DNA from: Mucilaginibacter terrigena
GTDB lineage: Bacteria; Bacteroidota; Bacteroidia; Sphingobacteriales; Sphingobacteriaceae
DNA: 64,000 nucleotides
Direction: 5' to 3'
NCBI RefSeq assembly: GCF_004168255.1
Contig: NZ_SEWG01000005.1
Span: 310,001-374,000, forward strand
The translations under genes and the position numbers were made by a program. Below the pieces are notes generated by a model. The model ran no database searches and was not told where the DNA came from. It saw only the letters and a program-made list of their open reading frames with translations. Each line of letters begins with the position of its first letter. Positions within the stretch are counted from its first letter, which is position 1. Below are positions 34,980 to 43,782 of this stretch, in pieces.

Positions 34980-37268
34980 ATGAAAAAGATATTTTCTGCG
35001 CTATTAATTTGTACCGGCCTGCATGCAGCCGCCCAAAGCACACACGAAAATTTAGTGCAATACGTAAAGCCTATTATCGGTACACAGCGTATGGGCCATA
35101 CTTACCCGGGTGCGACTGTTCCGTTTGGAATGGTGCAGCTTAGCCCCGAAACCGATACCGCCAGCTACGAGCTAAACGGTAAATATAACCCCAAAGTTTA
35201 TGAGTACTGCGCCGGTTACCAATACGAGGATAAAACCATTGTGGGCTTTAGCCATACCCATTTTAGCGGTACAGGTCACTCGGACCTGGGTGACTTCCTG
35301 ATCATGCCAACCGTAGGCGCTTTAAAGCTGAATCCCGGCGTTGCAGATGTACCGGGCAGCGGTTACCGCTCGGGGTTTTCGCATGCTAATGAAGTAAGCG
35401 CGGCCAACTACTATAAAGTAAAACTTGATGCCTCAAACATCACTGCCGAAATGACCACCAGCGCGCGTGTTGGTTTCCATCAGTACACTTTCCCAAAGTC
35501 AGACCAGTCGCATGTTATTCTGGACTTGATGGCAGGCATCTACAACTACCCCGACAAAACCGTTTGGACCTATGTAAAGCTATTAAATGACAGCACACTG
35601 GTAGGTTACCGCCAAACCAATGGTTGGGCGCGTACCCGTACCTTGTACTTCGCTATGGCTTTCAATAAAAAGTTCATTCAGCATGGGTTTAAAAAATATG
35701 ATAAACGCGAAGTGTACGGTGGTTTCTGGGGTAAGTTCAACCAAAGCAAAAACTTCCCCGAGATAGCCGGCAAGCAGATCCGTGCATACTTCGACTTTAA
35801 AACCGAAGAAGGCGAGAAGATCAAGATCAAATTCGCCCTGTCGCCGGTGAGCATGGATGGCGCCCTGGCCAATATGCAGGCCGAAGTACCGGGTTGGGAT
35901 TTTGACAAGGTAAAAGCCGACGGACAAAAGCTTTGGGAAACCGAACTGGAAAAAATAACGGTTAAAGCCAGCACCGAGCGCAAGCAGGACTTTTATACCG
36001 CTATGTACCACACCATGATAAACCCAACCATTTACATGGACGTTGACGGGCAGTACAAAGGCCTCGACCAAAACATACATAAGGCAGATGGCTTTATCAA
36101 CTATACCACCTTCTCGCTTTGGGATACCTACCGCGCCCTGCACCCCCTGTTTAATATTATACAGCCACAGCGCAATGCTGATATGGTACGATCGATGATG
36201 GTGCATTTTGACCAGAGCCCTGAAGGGATGTTACCGGTTTGGAGCAACTCGGCTAACGAGAACTGGTGCATGAGCGGTTACCACAGCGTATCTGTTTTAG
36301 CCGATGCGGTTGTTAAAGGTAATGCGCCTTTTGATGCCGAAAAAGCATTGGCGGCTTGTGTGGCCACCGCCCGCCATCGCAGCTACGAGGGCATTGGCGA
36401 TTATATGGATAAAGGCTACATTCCCGACGAAAGGACAGGCGTATCGGTATCTAACACGCTGGAGTATGCTTATGACGACTGGGCAATAGCGCAGATGGCT
36501 AAAAAGCTGGGTAAAACGGACATCTATAACGAATTTATCAAACGCAGCGAAAACTATAAAAATGTATACGATGAAAAGTCGGGCTTTATGAGGCCGAGGA
36601 AAGCAGATGGTACCTTCCGCGCTAAGTTTGACCCATTGAGCACCATCAACGAAGGTTTTATTGAAGGCAACGCCTGGAACTATACCTTGTTTGCACCGCA
36701 GGATCCCGAAGGTTTAATAAAACTGATGGGCGGCAATAAACGCTTTGTGCCTTACCTCGATTCGCTGTTCACCATGAACCTGCCGGATAAATACTTTGCC
36801 GAAACCGAGGATATTACCCGCGACGGCATTATTGGTAACTACGTACATGGTAACGAGCCATCGCACCACGTGGCTTACCTTTACAACTGGACAGACAAGC
36901 CCTGGAAAACGCAGGAACGCATCCGCATGATACTGCCGCGCATGTACAAACCAACACCCGATGGTTTAGGCGGTAACGACGATACCGGCCAGATGAGCGC
37001 CTGGTACATATTCAGTTCGATGGGTTTTTATCCTGTAGCCCCGGGCTCAGTAAATTATTCTATCGGCAGTCCATCGGTAAACAACGCCACCATACAGGTT
37101 GGCAATGGCAAAACGTTTAATATCGTTGTAAAAAACCAAAGCGAAAAGAATGTTTATGTGCAAAAAATGACCCTTAACGGTAAACCATATACCAGCTTAA
37201 CCATCACCCACCAGGATATTATAAATGGCGGCGAAATGGTGTTTTACATGAGCAGTAAGCACAAGTAG
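34980..37268 (+). CDS. GH92-family alpha-mannosidase
   Basis: A 762-residue secreted glycoside hydrolase of family 92, calcium-dependent exo-acting alpha-mannosidases that trim N-glycans and mannans. Signal peptide about 1-19 (ends HAAAQ). The N-terminal beta domain has MGHTYPGATVPFGMVQLSPE and GFSHTHFSGTGHSDLGDF; the catalytic domain has YTTFSLWDTYRALHPL, EGNAWNYTLFAPQD, GNEPSHHVAYLYNW and GNDDTGQMSAWYIFSSMGFY. It stands alone with no SusC/SusD pair nearby, so it is not in a visible polysaccharide utilisation locus. Confidence 0.95.
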   Translation: MKKIFSALLICTGLHAAAQSTHENLVQYVKPIIGTQRMGHTYPGATVPFGMVQLSPETDTASYELNGKYNPKVYEYCAGYQYEDKTIVGFSHTHFSGTGHSDLGDFLIMPTVGALKLNPGVADVPGSGYRSGFSHANEVSAANYYKVKLDASNITAEMTTSARVGFHQYTFPKSDQSHVILDLMAGIYNYPDKTVWTYVKLLNDSTLVGYRQTNGWARTRTLYFAMAFNKKFIQHGFKKYDKREVYGGFWGKFNQSKNFPEIAGKQIRAYFDFKTEEGEKIKIKFALSPVSMDGALANMQAEVPGWDFDKVKADGQKLWETELEKITVKASTERKQDFYTAMYHTMINPTIYMDVDGQYKGLDQNIHKADGFINYTTFSLWDTYRALHPLFNIIQPQRNADMVRSMMVHFDQSPEGMLPVWSNSANENWCMSGYHSVSVLADAVVKGNAPFDAEKALAACVATARHRSYEGIGDYMDKGYIPDERTGVSVSNTLEYAYDDWAIAQMAKKLGKTDIYNEFIKRSENYKNVYDEKSGFMRPRKADGTFRAKFDPLSTINEGFIEGNAWNYTLFAPQDPEGLIKLMGGNKRFVPYLDSLFTMNLPDKYFAETEDITRDGIIGNYVHGNEPSHHVAYLYNWTDKPWKTQERIRMILPRMYKPTPDGLGGNDDTGQMSAWYIFSSMGFYPVAPGSVNYSIGSPSVNNATIQVGNGKTFNIVVKNQSEKNVYVQKMTLNGKPYTSLTITHQDIINGGEMVFYMSSKHK

Positions 37269-37327
37269 AGGTTGGTGAGTAGAGATTAGTTGTCCGGTTG
37301 ATATCGAACACTGATTGATAATTGAAA

Positions 37328-37403
37328 GGTGGGTAGCGAGAGCTGCTCACCTTTTGATTTATTGATTAACCCGGCGGGCTTGCCGGTCGGTAATCAATAA
37401 ATC
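37328..37403 (+). terminator. Terminator stem and nested inverted repeat after GH92
   Basis: GGTGGGTAGC pairs (8 of 10) with GCTGCTCACC around GAGA, followed by TTTT (37328-37355). Next, GATTTATTGATTA (37356-37368) and its exact complement (37391-37403) enclose a CCGGC/GCCGG stem. Both lie between convergent genes. Fragments of the CTCC repeat family (37423-37472) follow. Confidence 0.6.
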
Positions 37404-37477
37404 ATTGTGAAGTTGGTTTTTTCTCCCTCTCCTTCGAAGAGGGCCGGGTTCAAAGAACTCCTTTGGAGGAGAGGCTT

Positions 37478-38047
37478 TTACCCTGCCATGCAATGGCGCT
37501 CTCTTACCGCTAATTTGTTCAGCTTATCTTTAAGGATAACGCGTGCACGGTGCAGCGTAGTGCGCGATAAAAGTTCGCTCATACCTAATTTAGTGCTGAT
37601 CTCCTGGTGCGAGAACCCCTCTATAGCGTACATATTAAAAACAGAGCGGTAGGTGGTTGGCAGCTCCTGAACCATGTTCATCAGGTCGCGGGCTTCCAAA
37701 CCATTATCATTATAGCTTCTGCTTACGGGGATGTTCTGCTCTGCAAAATCATCAACCAATACCATGCTTTTAGCTTTGCGGTAACGCGATATAGCGCTGT
37801 GCACCATAATACGGCGGATCCAGCCTTCCAGGCTTCCGTCGCCACGGTAGTTGCCCATGTTTTTAAACATTTTTATAAAGCCTTCCTGTAATATATCCTG
37901 TGCTTCGTCTTTATCTTTAGCATAGCGCATGCAAACCGCAAGCATTTTAGGCGCTAATACTTTATATAACATCTCTTGTTGCTTCCTGTCGTTACGCAGG
38001 CAGCCTTCCCAAAGTGTTTGTAAACGGTTATCAACGGTGGTCATCAT
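37478..38047 (-). CDS. RNA polymerase sigma-70 family (ECF-type) factor
   Basis: A 189-residue ECF-type sigma factor. Region 2 (about 25-95) has YAKDKDEAQDILQEGFIKMFKNM and GWIRRIMVHSAISRYRK; region 4 (about 130-180) has LPTTYRSVFNMYAIEGFSHQEI. The recognition helix reads GMSELLSRTTLHRARVIL where the usual form is GxSxGTSRSxLxRAR, so the -35 contact surface differs slightly. No anti-sigma gene lies next to it. Confidence 0.9.
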   Translation of the reverse strand: MMTTVDNRLQTLWEGCLRNDRKQQEMLYKVLAPKMLAVCMRYAKDKDEAQDILQEGFIKMFKNMGNYRGDGSLEGWIRRIMVHSAISRYRKAKSMVLVDDFAEQNIPVSRSYNDNGLEARDLMNMVQELPTTYRSVFNMYAIEGFSHQEISTKLGMSELLSRTTLHRARVILKDKLNKLAVRERHCMAG

Positions 38048-38282
38048 TTTAGTAATTTTTAATTCTACAACGGGCTATGCCAAAACAGAGCCGTTTTTGT
38101 AAGTGATTGGTTTTCAGTTAAATAATTATTACTTTATTTTTTTAGTGTACGATAGCGAACAGTTAACCGTCCCTTACCGAACGCTTTTTGGTGTATTTTA
38201 TACACTAAGCCGTAAGCCATACGTAACATACTGACAGGGTGTAACAATGGGATTGAAATTTTTTTATAGGAAAGCGAAATGT

Positions 38283-38396
38283 GACCACAAAGTGCACGAA
38301 GATTTTCACGAAGGGCGCAAAGGTTTTGATATCAAAAGGCTCTGTGTTCTTTGTGGTTATAAACTGCTGATCCTTCGTGCTCTTTGTGGTTAAAAG
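38283..38396. repeat. Dispersed CTTTGTGGTT-type repeats in inverted orientation
   Basis: ACCACAAAGTGCACGAAG (from 38284) is answered by TCCTTCGTGCTCTTTGTGGT (38371-38390), with another TTCTTTGTGGTT near 38347. The 431-base gap between the sigma gene and the FAD oxidoreductase holds these repeats and one promoter, no gene. Confidence 0.65.
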
Positions 38397-38439
38397 ATCT
38401 ACCTGCAAACCGCAAACTAAAAACTGCCAACTGAATACT

Positions 38440-38447
38440 TATCTTTG
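38440..38447 (+). promoter_or_regulatory. -7 promoter element of the FAD oxidoreductase gene
   Basis: TATCTTTG, exact TAnnTTTG, 31 bases before the chosen ATG at 38479. Its position supports that start over the longer open frame. Confidence 0.5.
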
Positions 38448-38478
38448 CATTATCCGGGATAAAAACCCGGCACACAGC

Positions 38479-40029
38479 ATGATAAAAGAAGTAGAGATTG
38501 TTTGCCCCCCCGGGCAGCACGAAGACGAGACGGTTTTAACAGCACTGGCTTCGGCAGCTATCAACATTCCCCAAACACGCATTAGCGGAATAAAAATATT
38601 AAAGCGCTCCATCGATGCGCGCGGCCGTAAGGTGCTTTACCGCATGCAGGTAAGGGTATTTGTTGACGAACCTGTGCAAACCGAGAGCTACAATCCACAA
38701 TATAAAAATGTAAAGGACGCCAAACGGGTTATTATCATAGGTGCCGGCCCTGCGGGGATCTTTGCCGCTTTGCAATGTATTGAACAAGGCCTAAAACCGG
38801 TGATCCTGGAACGTGGTAAGGATGTAAAACAACGCCGCCGCGATTTGGCCAACATTAATAAACAAGGCCTGGTAAACCCCGAAAGCAATTACTGCTTTGG
38901 CGAAGGCGGCGCAGGTACCTACTCGGATGGTAAGCTTTACACCCGCAGCACCAAGCGCGGCGACGTAAATGGCGTATTGAAAACCTTTGTAGCCCATGGC
39001 GCAACCGAAGATATTTTGGTAGATGCCCGCCCGCACATTGGCACCAACAAGCTGCCGCAGATTATAACCGCCATGCGCGAAAGCATTTTGGCGGCAGGGG
39101 GCGAGGTTCTGTTTGATACGAAGGTAACAGTGCTTATGGTGGCTTTTGGCAAGATAAAAGGCGTGCAGCTGGCCAACGGAGAAAAGCTTTTGGCTGATGC
39201 CGTGATACTGGCTACCGGCCACTCCGCGCACGATGTTTTCAGGATGCTGCACAGCCAGGATATTTTGATTGAGGCCAAGCCTTTTGCCCTGGGTGTACGC
39301 ATAGAGCATCCGCAGGAAATTATTGACCGCGCCCAGTACCATTGCGAATACCGCGGCCCCGACCTGCCACCTTCCTATTATAATTTGGTTGAGCAGGTGG
39401 AAGACCGCGGCGTATTTTCGTTTTGTATGTGTCCCGGTGGTATCATAGCCCCCTGCGCTACCGCGCAGGATGAAATTGTAGTGAACGGCTGGAGCCCCAG
39501 CAAACGCAACAACCCCTTTGCCAATTCGGGTACTGTGGTGCAGATAAACATGGAAGATGTAAAGGGTGATATGAGCGACCCTTTCAGGATGCTGAACTTT
39601 CAGCAGCAGGTAGAGCATATGGCCTTTAAGGCAGGCGGCGGTAACCTGGTTGCCCCGGCCCAGCGTATGATAGATTTTGTGGAGGGCCGGGTATCGGCAG
39701 ACCTGCCCGAAAACTCGTACCTGCCCGGCTGTAAAAGTGTAGACCTGAAAGAGGTACTACCCGAGTGGATCCACAACCGTTTGCGTAAGGCGTTACCCGC
39801 CTTTGGCCGTAAAATGAAAGGGTATTATACCAACGAAGCTATCCTTGTGGGCGTAGAATCGCGCACATCATCACCTATAAAAGTCCCTCGCGATAGGCAA
39901 ACCTTCCAGCACCCGCAGGTAGCAGGTTTGTTCCCCTGTGGCGAGGGCGCAGGTTATGCAGGCGGTATTATCTCCGCGGCTATAGATGGGGTGAATTGTG
40001 CTGATGGGGTGGCGAGATATTTTAATTGA
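38479..40029 (+). CDS. NAD(P)/FAD-dependent oxidoreductase
   Basis: A 516-residue flavoprotein of the family annotated as FAD-binding protein or dehydrogenase-like. The Rossmann fingerprint RVIIIGAGPAGIFAALQCIE begins near residue 83, followed by ERGKDVKQRRRD, NYCFGEGGAGTYSDGKLYTR and, near the C-terminus, GLFPCGEGAGYAGGIISAA. An N-terminal domain of about 80 residues precedes the FAD domain. Substrate unknown. I start at MIKEVEIVCPPG: the longer frame to 38377 runs back through the dispersed repeat and the promoter. Confidence 0.88.
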   Translation: MIKEVEIVCPPGQHEDETVLTALASAAINIPQTRISGIKILKRSIDARGRKVLYRMQVRVFVDEPVQTESYNPQYKNVKDAKRVIIIGAGPAGIFAALQCIEQGLKPVILERGKDVKQRRRDLANINKQGLVNPESNYCFGEGGAGTYSDGKLYTRSTKRGDVNGVLKTFVAHGATEDILVDARPHIGTNKLPQIITAMRESILAAGGEVLFDTKVTVLMVAFGKIKGVQLANGEKLLADAVILATGHSAHDVFRMLHSQDILIEAKPFALGVRIEHPQEIIDRAQYHCEYRGPDLPPSYYNLVEQVEDRGVFSFCMCPGGIIAPCATAQDEIVVNGWSPSKRNNPFANSGTVVQINMEDVKGDMSDPFRMLNFQQQVEHMAFKAGGGNLVAPAQRMIDFVEGRVSADLPENSYLPGCKSVDLKEVLPEWIHNRLRKALPAFGRKMKGYYTNEAILVGVESRTSSPIKVPRDRQTFQHPQVAGLFPCGEGAGYAGGIISAAIDGVNCADGVARYFN

Positions 40030-40142
40030 GGTGCAGATTCAGGCTTGCTTTTTATAATTCGCGTTTCAAAATCTGTTTAATCCGTCATATCGTATAAGTC
40101 GCGGTTCAAAACCAAAGCGCCGGCCCGTGCGTTTAACCAGGT

Positions 40143-40628
40143 ATGACAATCATCGCCCAAAAACTCCAAAATTCGTTACAGCAGATTCTTTCACACGACC
40201 CATGGTATGGCCCTGCAACGTATGATATTATCGATAATGTTAGCTTTGAAGCAGCCTATGAACTGCCGCCCGGCTCGGTACATAGTATTGCCGGTATATT
40301 ATTGCACATGCTGGGCTGGACGCAGGAAGTTACCGCACGTATGAACGGGCAAGCCGCCGGCGAACCCGCAGGCGGCGACTGGCCCGACCCCGGCCATCCC
40401 GATGAGGCTAAATGGAAACAACTGATCGCCGATTTTAAACTGGCCAACGTTACCCTGGCAGGGATTATCCAAAACTTGCCGGCGGATAAGTGGGATGCGC
40501 CTACTAACGATGCCCGCAACCGCGAAATGGGTACAGGAGTAAGCCACGAATCTTTGATTGAAGGCCTGGTACAACATCACGTTTACCACAGCGGCCAAAT
40601 TGCCTTACTCCATAGGATTGTAGGTTAG
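40143..40628 (+). CDS. DinB-family protein
   Basis: A 161-residue four-helix DinB/YfiT-like protein. Probable metal ligands are the His in AGILLHMLGW (about 55) and two in VQHHVYHSGQIALLHR near the end. Such proteins are often thiol-dependent transferases, but the substrate here is unknown. Single gene after a 113-base gap. Confidence 0.85.
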   Translation: MTIIAQKLQNSLQQILSHDPWYGPATYDIIDNVSFEAAYELPPGSVHSIAGILLHMLGWTQEVTARMNGQAAGEPAGGDWPDPGHPDEAKWKQLIADFKLANVTLAGIIQNLPADKWDAPTNDARNREMGTGVSHESLIEGLVQHHVYHSGQIALLHRIVG

Positions 40629-40668
40629 TTTTCAGTTGTCGGCTCGCAAATAGCTGCAAACTGCCAAC

Positions 40669-40884
40669 TTAATAAGGCAACTCCTCGCAGGTAAACCCGG
40701 CTATTTGCAGCATGTGGTTAATGGTTTGCGGTTCGATGCCGCTGCTTACCACACGTAGAATATTATCGCAATCTTCCAGGTCGAAGTTGTACTGGCGGAT
40801 CTCGGCCAACGAGGTTAATAGCGGATGGATCCGGCTTACTTCCTGCCTGCTGGCAACACTTGTTTTAAATATCAGCACATCCAT
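40669..40884 (-). CDS. Small HMA-like protein, unknown role
   Basis: A 71-residue acidic protein: MDVLIFKTSVAS, then LTSLAEIRQYNFDLEDCDNI, then GIEPQTINHMLQIAGFTCEELPY. The size and beta-alpha-beta pattern fit a ferredoxin-like heavy-metal-associated fold, but the CxxC metal motif is absent (it has only single cysteines), so it probably does not carry metal that way. Confidence 0.65.
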   Translation of the reverse strand: MDVLIFKTSVASRQEVSRIHPLLTSLAEIRQYNFDLEDCDNILRVVSSGIEPQTINHMLQIAGFTCEELPY

Positions 40885-40979
40885 AGTAGTAGGGGTTTAT
40901 TGTTATGTTGGTACGGGGGGCCCGGTGTGGAGAGCGTTAAAAATAGCTGTTACCGCTCCCCGTTCCTCTATCCCGAAAC

Positions 40980-41381
40980 TTATTCCTTCGTCTCTTTCTC
41001 AGCTATCGGGGCATCTTTCCAGGCTTCGCGCCAGTCGTCGCGATGGCGGCCACGGCCACCCCAGCCACAACGGCTTTTCATTTGCTCTTTAAAGTGCTCG
41101 CGCTCCTCGGGCGACATGCTTTTCAGCCTTTCTTCCATCATTTGTTTGCGGCGCATCCACGGGGCACCACCGCCGCGGCCTTTAGGCCCGCCAAAGCCAA
41201 ACAGTATTTTGCAGAGCACAAATATGCCCATGGCCTGCCAGTAGGTAATGGTACCTACGTGTAAAATATCGGGCAGCAGGTGGTTCCAAAGCTGCATTAC
41301 TACAAAGCTTACCAGCGTTAATATGGCTGCTATCCCTATGGGGATAAATATAAACCGCCATTTATAAAATGTATTTTTCAT
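40980..41381 (-). CDS. Two-helix membrane protein with charged tail, downstream of a sigma factor
   Basis: A 133-residue protein: two hydrophobic helices (about 10-31 and 46-63), then a Gly/Arg-rich stretch (FGGPKGRGGGAPWMRRKQMM), an amphipathic SPEEREHFKEQMKSRC and an acidic end. It starts 20 bases after the sigma factor stop, the place where anti-sigma factors often lie. It lacks the known ZAS/anti-sigma motifs, so that role is only a positional inference. Confidence 0.7.
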   Translation of the reverse strand: MKNTFYKWRFIFIPIGIAAILTLVSFVVMQLWNHLLPDILHVGTITYWQAMGIFVLCKILFGFGGPKGRGGGAPWMRRKQMMEERLKSMSPEEREHFKEQMKSRCGWGGRGRHRDDWREAWKDAPIAEKETKE

Positions 41382-41401
41382 TGTCTTATTTCTTTAATTT
41401 T

Positions 41402-41965
41402 TTAATATTCTGTAATTTCTTTATACAATTGTTTTAACCGTTTGCGTAAATGTAATACCGCGTAACGCTTACGCGATACCAGGGTGTTAATGTTCTCGCC
41501 TGTTTTTTGGGCGATCTCCTCAAAAGGCATATCATCAAGCTCCTGCCAAATAAATACCTGTCGCTGATTTTCGGGCAGCTCATCAAGCGCTATAAAAAGC
41601 TGTTCCCAAAAAAGGTTGCGCAGGTATGCGGTTTCCGGCGTTGTGGCCTCGGTAAGCAGTATCGACTGAAAATCCAGGTTATCCTCGTCGTCATCATCAC
41701 CGCTTGCGGGCAGCATATCCTCCAGCAAGGTCTCGGTATGTTTTTTATGCTTATCGATGATCTTGTTTTTGGCTACCCTGTATAGCCACGCGCTGGTTTG
41801 CTCTATAGGCCCCGCGTTTACCACATTGCTAAACTGGTACCAAACATCCTGCAGAATGTCTTCGGCATCAGCATCATTTTTTACCTGCTTGCGGATAAAC
41901 CCCAACAGGCTTTTACCATACGACGCAATGGTTTGTATGATATGGCTGTTGTTATCCTGGGGCAT
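41402..41965 (-). CDS. RNA polymerase sigma-70 family (ECF-type) factor
   Basis: A 187-residue sigma factor from the ATG at 41965 (MPQDNNSH); an in-frame TTG at 41980 is less likely. Region 2: VKNDADAEDILQDVWYQFSN and AWLYRVAKNKIIDKHKK. An acidic insert (SGDDDDEDNLD) separates it from region 4: LPENQRQVFIWQELDDMPFEEI and GENINTLVSRKRYAVLHLRK. A near-match promoter TATCTTTA (41994-42001) lies upstream. Probably co-transcribed with the membrane protein at 40980. Confidence 0.9.
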   Translation of the reverse strand: MPQDNNSHIIQTIASYGKSLLGFIRKQVKNDADAEDILQDVWYQFSNVVNAGPIEQTSAWLYRVAKNKIIDKHKKHTETLLEDMLPASGDDDDEDNLDFQSILLTEATTPETAYLRNLFWEQLFIALDELPENQRQVFIWQELDDMPFEEIAQKTGENINTLVSRKRYAVLHLRKRLKQLYKEITEY

Positions 41966-42191
41966 CGATGCTGCTGTCAATTTATGGTGTGTTTAAAGAT
42001 AAAGACGAGCAGGGTTTGAAAACATTTTAAATTATTTTATTTTTTTGGAAAGGGATTGAAGAGGGAGGTGCGTGGAGCGGGGATTGATTGCGGATGTTAG
42101 GTATATTAGCCAAAGTGATTTCCCCGCTCCCCACTCTACAAATCCCGCACCAGCTTGCAAACTAAACAGCTACCTTGCATGTTCTACACAT

Positions 42192-42557
42192 ATGGCCGAT
42201 AAAAAAACATTGATACTGGGCGCCACGCCCGATGCAAGCCGTTACGCTTACCTTGCTGCCAACCGCTTGGTGCGCAGCGGGCACAGCATTGTTAACGTAG
42301 GCATAAAAACCGGCGAGGTTGCCGGTGTACCCATCGAAAAACCTGAAACCATCCATACCGATATTGATACCATAACGCTGTACGTTGGCCCGCAAAACCA
42401 GCCGCCGCTGTACGATTATATCATTAACACTCACCCCAAACGCATTATATTTAACCCCGGCACCGAAAACAGCGAGCTGCGCCGCCTTGCCCACGATAAT
42501 GGCATAGCCACAGATTACGCCTGCACGCTGGTGTTGCTGAGTATTGGACAATACTAA
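42192..42557 (+). CDS. CoA-binding domain protein
   Basis: A 121-residue protein with a Rossmann-like CoA_binding_2 fold: TLILGATPDASRYAYLAANRL at the start, VPIEKPETIHTDIDTITLYV in the middle and HPKRIIFNPGTENSELRRLA. It resembles YccU/YbbM-type proteins of unknown role. I start at ATG 42192 (MADKKTL); the frame upstream to 42072 has no family match. Confidence 0.85.
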   Translation: MADKKTLILGATPDASRYAYLAANRLVRSGHSIVNVGIKTGEVAGVPIEKPETIHTDIDTITLYVGPQNQPPLYDYIINTHPKRIIFNPGTENSELRRLAHDNGIATDYACTLVLLSIGQY

Positions 42558-42558
42558 A

Positions 42559-42638
42559 AAGCGAAAAGCAGTAAGACTAAAGCTAAAAGCCGGATATCAG
42601 TAAGCTTTCTGCTGCTTTGGTCTTTTAGCTTTTCGCTT
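42559..42638. repeat. Dispersed GCGAAAAGC inverted repeat
   Basis: AAGCGAAAAGC (42559-42569) and its exact complement (42628-42638) lie between two convergent genes, the right arm touching the NlpC/P60 stop codon. Confidence 0.6.
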
Positions 42639-43209
42639 ATTCAAATATCCTCACAACTTTTACAAATCTTTCCTGGTATCCTTTGGTGAGGACGGAGATG
42701 GTGACGCCGTTATCGCGACCCGAGGTGGAATGGATAAACTGCAGTTCCTCATTAGGGTTGGTAATTACAATACCCATATGGCCTACAATGCGCACGGTGC
42801 TATCGGTACCGGTGAAAAGTATGAGGTCGCCGGCGCGGGCGTCTTTTAACGGTACTTCGTGATCTACGTTGGTAAAATCGGCCGAAGTACGCGGCACGGC
42901 AATCCCGAAATGATTGAACACATAGGTAATAAAACCTGAGCAATCGAACCCCTGCTGCGGGTCGGTAGAACCGTATTTGTAGGGGATGCCCATAGCGGTA
43001 CGTGCAAAAGCTATCAGTTCGGCAGGGGTGGTGCTGCCGGTGTTGATATGGTTCATATCCGCGGTGCCATCCGTTGGCGCCAATATCACCGTTTTGCGGC
43101 CCGCCGTATCGGTAACGGTATCCGCCGCGGTAATGGTGTACGTGGGCTTATCACCACCGCAGGAGAGTAGAGTGAAGAGGAGGAAGGCGAATGGGATGGG
43201 GAAGCGCAT
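42637..43209 (-). CDS. NlpC/P60 (C40) peptidase, lipoprotein
   Basis: A 190-residue cell-wall peptidase, probably a D,L-endopeptidase acting on peptidoglycan peptides. Signal with lipobox LLSC (Cys17). The catalytic Cys is in DPQQGFDCSGFITYVF (about residue 94), and the His in RIVGHMGIVI (about 146). Single-domain form without SH3 modules. It marks the last host-like gene before the AT-rich restriction island. Confidence 0.9.
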   Translation of the reverse strand: MRFPIPFAFLLFTLLSCGGDKPTYTITAADTVTDTAGRKTVILAPTDGTADMNHINTGSTTPAELIAFARTAMGIPYKYGSTDPQQGFDCSGFITYVFNHFGIAVPRTSADFTNVDHEVPLKDARAGDLILFTGTDSTVRIVGHMGIVITNPNEELQFIHSTSGRDNGVTISVLTKGYQERFVKVVRIFE

Positions 43210-43306
43210 AAAATATTAACAGGGTGTACGGGGTTTTGTTCATTTTTGAAATAAAGCAAAGAATTTGAACTAAAAAACAAACCCCAACTATATAAGTTAA
43301 TATAAA

Positions 43307-43729
43307 ATGGCAGACGTACACAGTAAAGAAACCCGCAGCTATAATATGTCGCGCATTAGAAGCAAGGACACCAAGCCTGAATTACTCGTACGTAAATTTC
43401 TGCATAAAAACGGGTTTCGATACAGATTGCATGTAAAAGATATGCCCGGCAAACCGGATATTGTATTACCCAAATACAAAACCGTGATTTTTATACATGG
43501 GTGCTTTTGGCACGGGCATGAGGGGTGTAAAAAGGCTGCCTTGCCTGAAACAAGGAGAGAATGGTGGGAAACAAAAATTAACTATAACAATAAAAATGAC
43601 GTCAATGTCGAAGCCTTGCTAAAGGCTGCGGGTTGGAATATAATAACTATTTGGCAATGTGATATGAAAAAGTCTTTGCTTGAAAACACTTTCAATAATT
43701 TGCTCGAAAATCTTCGTCAAATTTCTTAA
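43307..43729 (+). CDS. vsr: Very short patch repair (Vsr) endonuclease
   Basis: A 140-residue Vsr enzyme that nicks 5' of T in T:G mismatches left by deamination of 5-methylcytosine. Catalytic residues line up well: D51 in GKPDIVLPK, H64 and H69 in FIHGCFWHGH, with the zinc-site residues C66 and C74 and the following WWETKI. The opening SKETRSYNMSRIRSKDTKPE is the family signature. It fits with the adjacent C5 methyltransferase, whose mismatches it would repair. Confidence 0.96.
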   Translation: MADVHSKETRSYNMSRIRSKDTKPELLVRKFLHKNGFRYRLHVKDMPGKPDIVLPKYKTVIFIHGCFWHGHEGCKKAALPETRREWWETKINYNNKNDVNVEALLKAAGWNIITIWQCDMKKSLLENTFNNLLENLRQIS

Positions 43730-43734
43730 AAGTT

Positions 43735-43760
43735 CACTTATATCCGATTGACTTATAGTC
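43735..43760 (+). promoter_or_regulatory. Candidate controller-protein operators (C-boxes)
   Basis: GACTTATAGTC (43750-43760) is the pseudo-palindrome GACT-TAT-AGTC typical of C-box operators; a weaker copy, CACTTATATCC (43735-43745), has its centre 15 bases upstream. They stand 22-48 bases before the controller-type gene, as expected for autoregulation of a type II restriction system. Confidence 0.6.
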
Positions 43761-43782
43761 GAATAGAAGATAGCTTGCAGCT

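Noticed and set aside
38377..38478. Longer N-terminus of the FAD oxidoreductase
   Set aside because: These codons come from a dispersed CTTTGTGGTT repeat and overlap the promoter element; family similarity starts at 38479.
38791..39618. 275-residue open frame opposite the FAD oxidoreductase
   Set aside because: Long antisense frames are expected from codon bias; no domain seen.
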